Assembly: GCF_004331385.1 (NCBI RefSeq)
Contig: NZ_SJON01000003.1
Span: 186,001 to 250,000 of the forward strand
Direction: 5' to 3'
Origin: Enterobacter quasihormaechei
Lineage (GTDB): Bacteria; Pseudomonadota; Gammaproteobacteria; Enterobacterales; Enterobacteriaceae
DNA length: 64,000 nt
The position numbers and the translations under genes were made by a program. The notes beneath the pieces are model-generated. The model made no database searches. It was not told the DNA's origin and saw only the letters and a program-made list of their open reading frames with translations. This document shows positions 60,260 to 64,000 of this stretch, piece by piece (the first letter of the stretch is position 1; each line of letters opens with the position of its first letter).

Positions 60260-62062
60260 ATGGTGAACAATATGACCGACTTAACCGCGCAAGAAGCTGC
60301 CTGGCAGACCCGGGATCATCTCGATGACCCCGTCATTGGCGAACTGCGCAACCGTTTTGGGCCGGATGCCTTTACTGTTCAGGCCACCCGCACCGGGGTA
60401 CCCGTTGTTTGGGTGAAGCGTGAACAATTACTGGAAGTTGTCGATTTCCTCAAGAAATTGCCAAAACCTTACGTCATGCTGTTTGACTTACACGGCATGG
60501 ACGAACGTCTAAGAACGCACCGCCAGGGCCTCCCTGCTGCGGATTTTTCCGTTTTCTACCACCTGATATCAATAGACCGCAACACGGATATCATGCTCAA
60601 GGTGGCATTGTCTGAAAACGACATGCATCTGCCGACGATCACCAAACTTTTCCCTAACGCTAACTGGTACGAGCGTGAAACCTGGGAAATGTTCGGCATG
60701 ACCTTCGACGGCCACCCGCACCTGACGCGCATCATGATGCCGCAGACCTGGACCGGCCACCCGCTGCGTAAAGACTATCCGGCACGTGCCACCGAATTCG
60801 ACCCGTTTGAGCTGACCAAAGCCAAGCAGGATCTGGAGATGGAAGCGCTGACCTTCAAGCCGGAAGACTGGGGCATGAAGCGCGGTACCGAAAACGAGGA
60901 CTTCATGTTCCTCAACCTCGGTCCGAACCACCCGTCTGCGCACGGTGCATTCCGTATTATTCTTCAGCTTGACGGCGAAGAGATTGTCGACTGCGTCCCT
61001 GACATCGGCTACCACCACCGTGGTGCTGAGAAAATGGGTGAGCGTCAGTCCTGGCACAGCTACATTCCGTATACCGACCGTATCGAATACCTCGGCGGCT
61101 GCGTGAACGAAATGCCTTACGTGCTGGCCGTTGAGAAACTGGCGGGTATCACCGTCCCGGATCGCGTTAACGTGATTCGCGTGATGCTGTCTGAACTGTT
61201 CCGTATTAACAGCCACCTGCTGTACATCTCCACGTTCATTCAGGACGTTGGCGCGATGACCCCGGTCTTCTTCGCCTTTACCGATCGTCAGAAAATTTAC
61301 GATCTGGTGGAAGCGATTACCGGCTTCCGTATGCACCCGGCCTGGTTCCGTATCGGCGGTGTGGCGCACGATCTGCCGCGCGGCTGGGACCGCCTGCTGC
61401 GTGAATTCCTCGACTGGATGCCGAAACGTCTGGCGTCTTACGAGAAAGCCGCGCTGCGTAACTCCATCCTGAAGGGCCGTTCCCAGGGCGTTGCGGCCTA
61501 CGGCGCGAAAGAAGCGCTGGAGTGGGGGACCACAGGTGCAGGCCTGCGCGCGACCGGTATTGACTTCGACGTGCGTAAAGCCCGTCCTTACTCTGGCTAC
61601 GAGAATTTCGACTTTGAAGTCCCGGTGGGCGGCGGCGTTTCCGACTGCTACACCCGCGTGATGCTGAAAGTGGAAGAGCTGCGCCAGAGCCTGCGCATTC
61701 TTGAGCAGTGCCTCAACAACATGCCGGAAGGCCCGTTCAAGGCGGATCACCCGCTGACGACGCCGCCACCGAAAGAGCGCACGCTGCAACATATCGAAAC
61801 CCTGATCACCCACTTCCTGCAAGTTTCCTGGGGCCCGGTCATGCCGGCACAAGAATCCTTCCAGATGATTGAAGCGACCAAGGGTATCAACAGCTACTAC
61901 CTCACCAGTGACGGCAGCACCATGAGCTACCGTACCCGCGTGCGTACGCCAAGCTTCGCGCACTTGCAGCAGATCCCGGCCGCCATTCGCGGCAGTCTGG
62001 TCTCCGACCTGATTGTGTATCTGGGTAGTATCGATTTTGTTATGTCAGATGTGGACCGCTAA
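60260..62062 (+). CDS. nuoC: NuoCD, fused NADH:quinone oxidoreductase subunit C/D
   Basis: This 600-residue protein joins subunit C (about 1-190, with [21 protein letters not shown]) to subunit D (about 210-600), the 49-kDa type with GPNHPSAHG and the [10 protein letters not shown] segment that forms the quinone-binding pocket with NuoB. The C/D fusion is normal for enterobacteria. The start used is the ATG at 60260; an ATG four codons later (MTDLTA) is possible and neither has a strong site. nuoE begins two bases after the stop. Confidence 0.96.
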   Translation: MVNNMTDLTAQEAAWQTRDHLDDPVIGELRNRFGPDAFTVQATRTGVPVVWVKREQLLEVVDFLKKLPKPYVMLFDLHGMDERLRTHRQGLPAADFSVFYHLISIDRNTDIMLKVALSENDMHLPTITKLFPNANWYERETWEMFGMTFDGHPHLTRIMMPQTWTGHPLRKDYPARATEFDPFELTKAKQDLEMEALTFKPEDWGMKRGTENEDFMFLNLGPNHPSAHGAFRIILQLDGEEIVDCVPDIGYHHRGAEKMGERQSWHSYIPYTDRIEYLGGCVNEMPYVLAVEKLAGITVPDRVNVIRVMLSELFRINSHLLYISTFIQDVGAMTPVFFAFTDRQKIYDLVEAITGFRMHPAWFRIGGVAHDLPRGWDRLLREFLDWMPKRLASYEKAALRNSILKGRSQGVAAYGAKEALEWGTTGAGLRATGIDFDVRKARPYSGYENFDFEVPVGGGVSDCYTRVMLKVEELRQSLRILEQCLNNMPEGPFKADHPLTTPPPKERTLQHIETLITHFLQVSWGPVMPAQESFQMIEATKGINSYYLTSDGSTMSYRTRVRTPSFAHLQQIPAAIRGSLVSDLIVYLGSIDFVMSDVDR

Positions 62063-62064
62063 TT

Positions 62065-62565
62065 ATGCACGAGAATCAACAACCACAAACCGAGGCTTTT
62101 GAGCTGAGTGAAGCAGAGCGTGCCGCCATTGAGCATGAGATGCACCACTACGAAGACCCGCGTGCGGCGTCCATTGAAGCGCTGAAAATCGTACAGAAAC
62201 AGCGTGGTTGGGTGCCGGATGGGGCGATCTACGAGATCGCAAAAGTGCTGGGCATTCCGGCAAGTGACGTAGAGGGCGTAGCCACGTTCTACAGCCAGAT
62301 CTTCCGTCAGCCGGTAGGCCGCCATGTGATCCGCTACTGTGACAGCGTCGTCTGCCACATTACCGGCTATCAGGGCATTCAGGCTGCGATTGAGAAAAAG
62401 CTCAATATCAAGCCGGGCCAGACCACGTTCGATGGACGCTTTACTCTGCTGCCAACCTGCTGCCTGGGTAACTGCGACAAGGGGCCGACCATGATGATTG
62501 ATGAGGACACTCACAGCCATCTGACGCCGGAAGCGATTCCTGACCTGCTGGAGCAGTACAAATGA
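62065..62565 (+). CDS. nuoE: NuoE, NADH:quinone oxidoreductase subunit E
   Basis: This 166-residue thioredoxin-like subunit binds the 2Fe-2S cluster N1a. The four Cys ligands lie in YCDSVVCH (a pair) and [10 protein letters not shown] (a second group). It pairs with NuoF in the NADH-oxidising tip of complex I. It overlaps nuoF by four bases (ATGA) and follows nuoCD by two bases, so synthesis of these subunits is tightly linked. Confidence 0.97.
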   Translation: MHENQQPQTEAFELSEAERAAIEHEMHHYEDPRAASIEALKIVQKQRGWVPDGAIYEIAKVLGIPASDVEGVATFYSQIFRQPVGRHVIRYCDSVVCHITGYQGIQAAIEKKLNIKPGQTTFDGRFTLLPTCCLGNCDKGPTMMIDEDTHSHLTPEAIPDLLEQYK

Positions 62566-63899
62566 AAACTGTAATTCGTACTGCTGAGACGCATCCGCTG
62601 ACCTGGCGTCTGCGCGATGACAAACAGCCGGTATGGCTCGATGAATATCAGAGCAAAAACGGCTACGCCGGCGCGCGTAAGGCCCTTGGCGGCATGGCGC
62701 CGGATGAGATCGTAAACGCAGTAAAAGACGCTGGCCTGAAAGGGCGCGGCGGTGCGGGCTTCTCCACCGGTCTGAAGTGGAGCCTGATGCCAAAAGATGA
62801 ATCCATGAACATCCGTTACCTGCTGTGTAACGCCGATGAAATGGAGCCGGGCACCTATAAAGACCGTCTGCTGATGGAGCAGCTGCCGCACCTGCTGGTG
62901 GAAGGCATGCTGATCTCCGCGTTCGCGCTGAAAGCGTACCGTGGCTACATCTTCCTGCGCGGTGAGTATATCGAAGCGGCTGAAAACCTGCGTCGCGCCA
63001 TTGCCGAAGCCACCGAAGCCGGCCTTCTGGGTAAAAACATCCTGGGCACCGGGTTTGACTTCGAGCTGTTCGTGCACACCGGTGCCGGGCGTTATATCTG
63101 CGGGGAAGAAACCGCGCTGATTAACTCCCTGGAAGGTCGCCGTGCGAACCCGCGTTCCAAGCCACCGTTCCCGGCAAGCTCCGGCGTATGGGGTAAACCG
63201 ACCTGCGTCAACAACGTCGAAACCCTGTGTAACGTCCCGGCTATCCTCGCGAACGGCGTGGAGTGGTATCAGGGCATCTCCTCAAGCAAAGATGCGGGTA
63301 CCAAGCTGATGGGCTTCTCCGGGCGCGTGAAGAACCCTGGCGTCTGGGAACTGCCGTTTGGCACCACCGCACGCGAAATTCTTGAAGACTACGCAGGCGG
63401 CATGCGCGATGGCCTGAAATTCAAAGCCTGGCAGCCGGGCGGGGCGGGGACGGACTTCCTGACCGAAGCCCACCTTGATCTGCCAATGGAGTTCGAAAGC
63501 ATTGGTAAAGCGGGCAGCCGTCTGGGTACGGCGCTGGCGATGGCCGTCGACCACGAGATCGGCATGGTCTCGCTGGTGCGTAACCTGGAAGAGTTCTTCG
63601 CCCGTGAGTCCTGCGGCTGGTGTACACCGTGCCGTGACGGTCTGCCGTGGAGCGTGAAGATCCTGCGTGCTATCGAGCGTGGCGAAGGTCAGCCGGGTGA
63701 TATCGAGACACTTGAGCAACTGTGTCGATTCCTGGGGCCAGGTAAAACCTTCTGCGCCCACGCACCGGGTGCCGTCGAGCCACTGCAAAGCGCGATTAAA
63801 TATTTCCGCGACGAATTCGAAGCAGGCATCAAGCAGCCGTTCAGCAATACCCATTCGATTAATGGTATTCAGCCGAACCTGCTGAAAGCGCGCTGGTAA
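62562..63899 (+). CDS. nuoF: NuoF, NADH-binding subunit of NADH:quinone oxidoreductase
   Basis: This 445-residue subunit oxidises NADH with FMN and carries the 4Fe-4S cluster N3. The Gly-rich [16 protein letters not shown] (about 61-76) binds FMN and NADH, and [14 protein letters not shown] follows. The cluster ligands are in [12 protein letters not shown] plus a later Cys in [12 protein letters not shown]. It overlaps nuoE by four bases. nuoG begins about 50 bases after its stop. Confidence 0.97.
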   Translation: MKTVIRTAETHPLTWRLRDDKQPVWLDEYQSKNGYAGARKALGGMAPDEIVNAVKDAGLKGRGGAGFSTGLKWSLMPKDESMNIRYLLCNADEMEPGTYKDRLLMEQLPHLLVEGMLISAFALKAYRGYIFLRGEYIEAAENLRRAIAEATEAGLLGKNILGTGFDFELFVHTGAGRYICGEETALINSLEGRRANPRSKPPFPASSGVWGKPTCVNNVETLCNVPAILANGVEWYQGISSSKDAGTKLMGFSGRVKNPGVWELPFGTTAREILEDYAGGMRDGLKFKAWQPGGAGTDFLTEAHLDLPMEFESIGKAGSRLGTALAMAVDHEIGMVSLVRNLEEFFARESCGWCTPCRDGLPWSVKILRAIERGEGQPGDIETLEQLCRFLGPGKTFCAHAPGAVEPLQSAIKYFRDEFEAGIKQPFSNTHSINGIQPNLLKARW

Positions 63900-63948
63900 C
63901 GACAAGAATTTTGATTAACGCTCGGTTTCGACTGAGCCAACTGGAAGC

Positions 63949-64000
63949 ATGCTAATGGCTACGATTCATGTAGACGGCAAAGAATACGAAGTCAACGGGG
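63949..64000 (+). CDS. nuoG: NuoG, NADH:quinone oxidoreductase subunit G (N-terminal fragment)
   Basis: Only the first 17 codons are in the window, reading MLMATIHVDGKEYEVNG, the start of the ferredoxin-like domain of NuoG, the large iron-sulfur subunit. The start may be this ATG or the ATG two codons later (63955); GGAAG lies just before the first. The gene runs off the window end. Confidence 0.9.
   Translation, partial: MLMATIHVDGKEYEVNG

Noticed and set aside
60569-61963. A 464-codon open frame antisense to nuoC
   Set aside because: The opposite strand encodes conserved complex I subunit C/D; the shadow frame has the typical His/Arg/Val-rich composition of antisense reading.

Overview
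The window is chromosomal DNA from a member of the Enterobacteriaceae. Almost every gene is a close relative of the Escherichia coli K-12 block that runs from alaC through fadL, aroC, fabB, purF, his transport and pta-ackA to the nuo operon, mostly in the same order. Differences from K-12 point to an Enterobacter-like genus (Enterobacter, Lelliottia, Leclercia or a close relative): NuoB is longer, a sugar PTS/split-transketolase operon lies between yfcD and pta, a GNAT gene stands where K-12 has rpnB, and a dosC-like gene sits beside the argW tRNA. The genus is an inference from remembered sequences, not from a search. I see no prophage, insertion sequence or CRISPR array.

Layout. 0-4.5 kb: the end of alaC, tiny ypdK, lpxP, a haem-sensor diguanylate cyclase (dosC type), tRNA-Arg(CCU) and the transporter yfdC. 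This is a locus where K-12 carries a prophage and other accessory genes. 4.8-11.2 kb: mlaA, then the fatty-acid genes fadL and fadIJ with FadR-like operators. 11.4-19.3 kb: sixA, smrB, the prmB-aroC-mepA-yfcA-epmC-yfcL run, and mnmC. 19.4-32.8 kb: fabB, yfcJ, flk, then pdxB-usg-truA-dedA-accD-folC-dedD-cvpA-purF-ubiX, with a PurR box before cvpA. 33.1-37.2 kb: argT and hisJQMP, each unit with its own NtrC-like site and sigma-54-type promoter. 37.2-41.8 kb: small metabolic and repair genes (GNAT, yfcH, folX, yfcG, yfcF, yfcE, yfcD). 41.8-47.0 kb: a LacI-family regulator divergent from a PTS EIIA-EIIB-EIIC plus two-subunit transketolase operon. 47.1-56.5 kb: pta-ackA, yfbV, yfbU, hxpA, yfbS, yfbR, alaA. 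57.5-64.0 kb: lrhA and nuoA-B-CD-E-F, with nuoG cut by the window end.

How the genes work together. Fatty-acid uptake and oxidation (fadL, fadIJ) share FadR control, and fabB and accD supply the opposing synthesis route. alaC and alaA are the two main alanine transaminases, one near each end of the window. pta-ackA converts acetyl-CoA to acetate, and nuo carries NADH electrons to quinone. The most interesting unit is the accessory operon at 43.0-47.0 kb: it should import and phosphorylate an unidentified sugar and pass it to a split transketolase with no obvious enzyme between, under a local repressor and probably CRP. Two families of short palindromic repeats (REP/BIME-like, and a CCCTCTCC-type element) lie between genes across the window.
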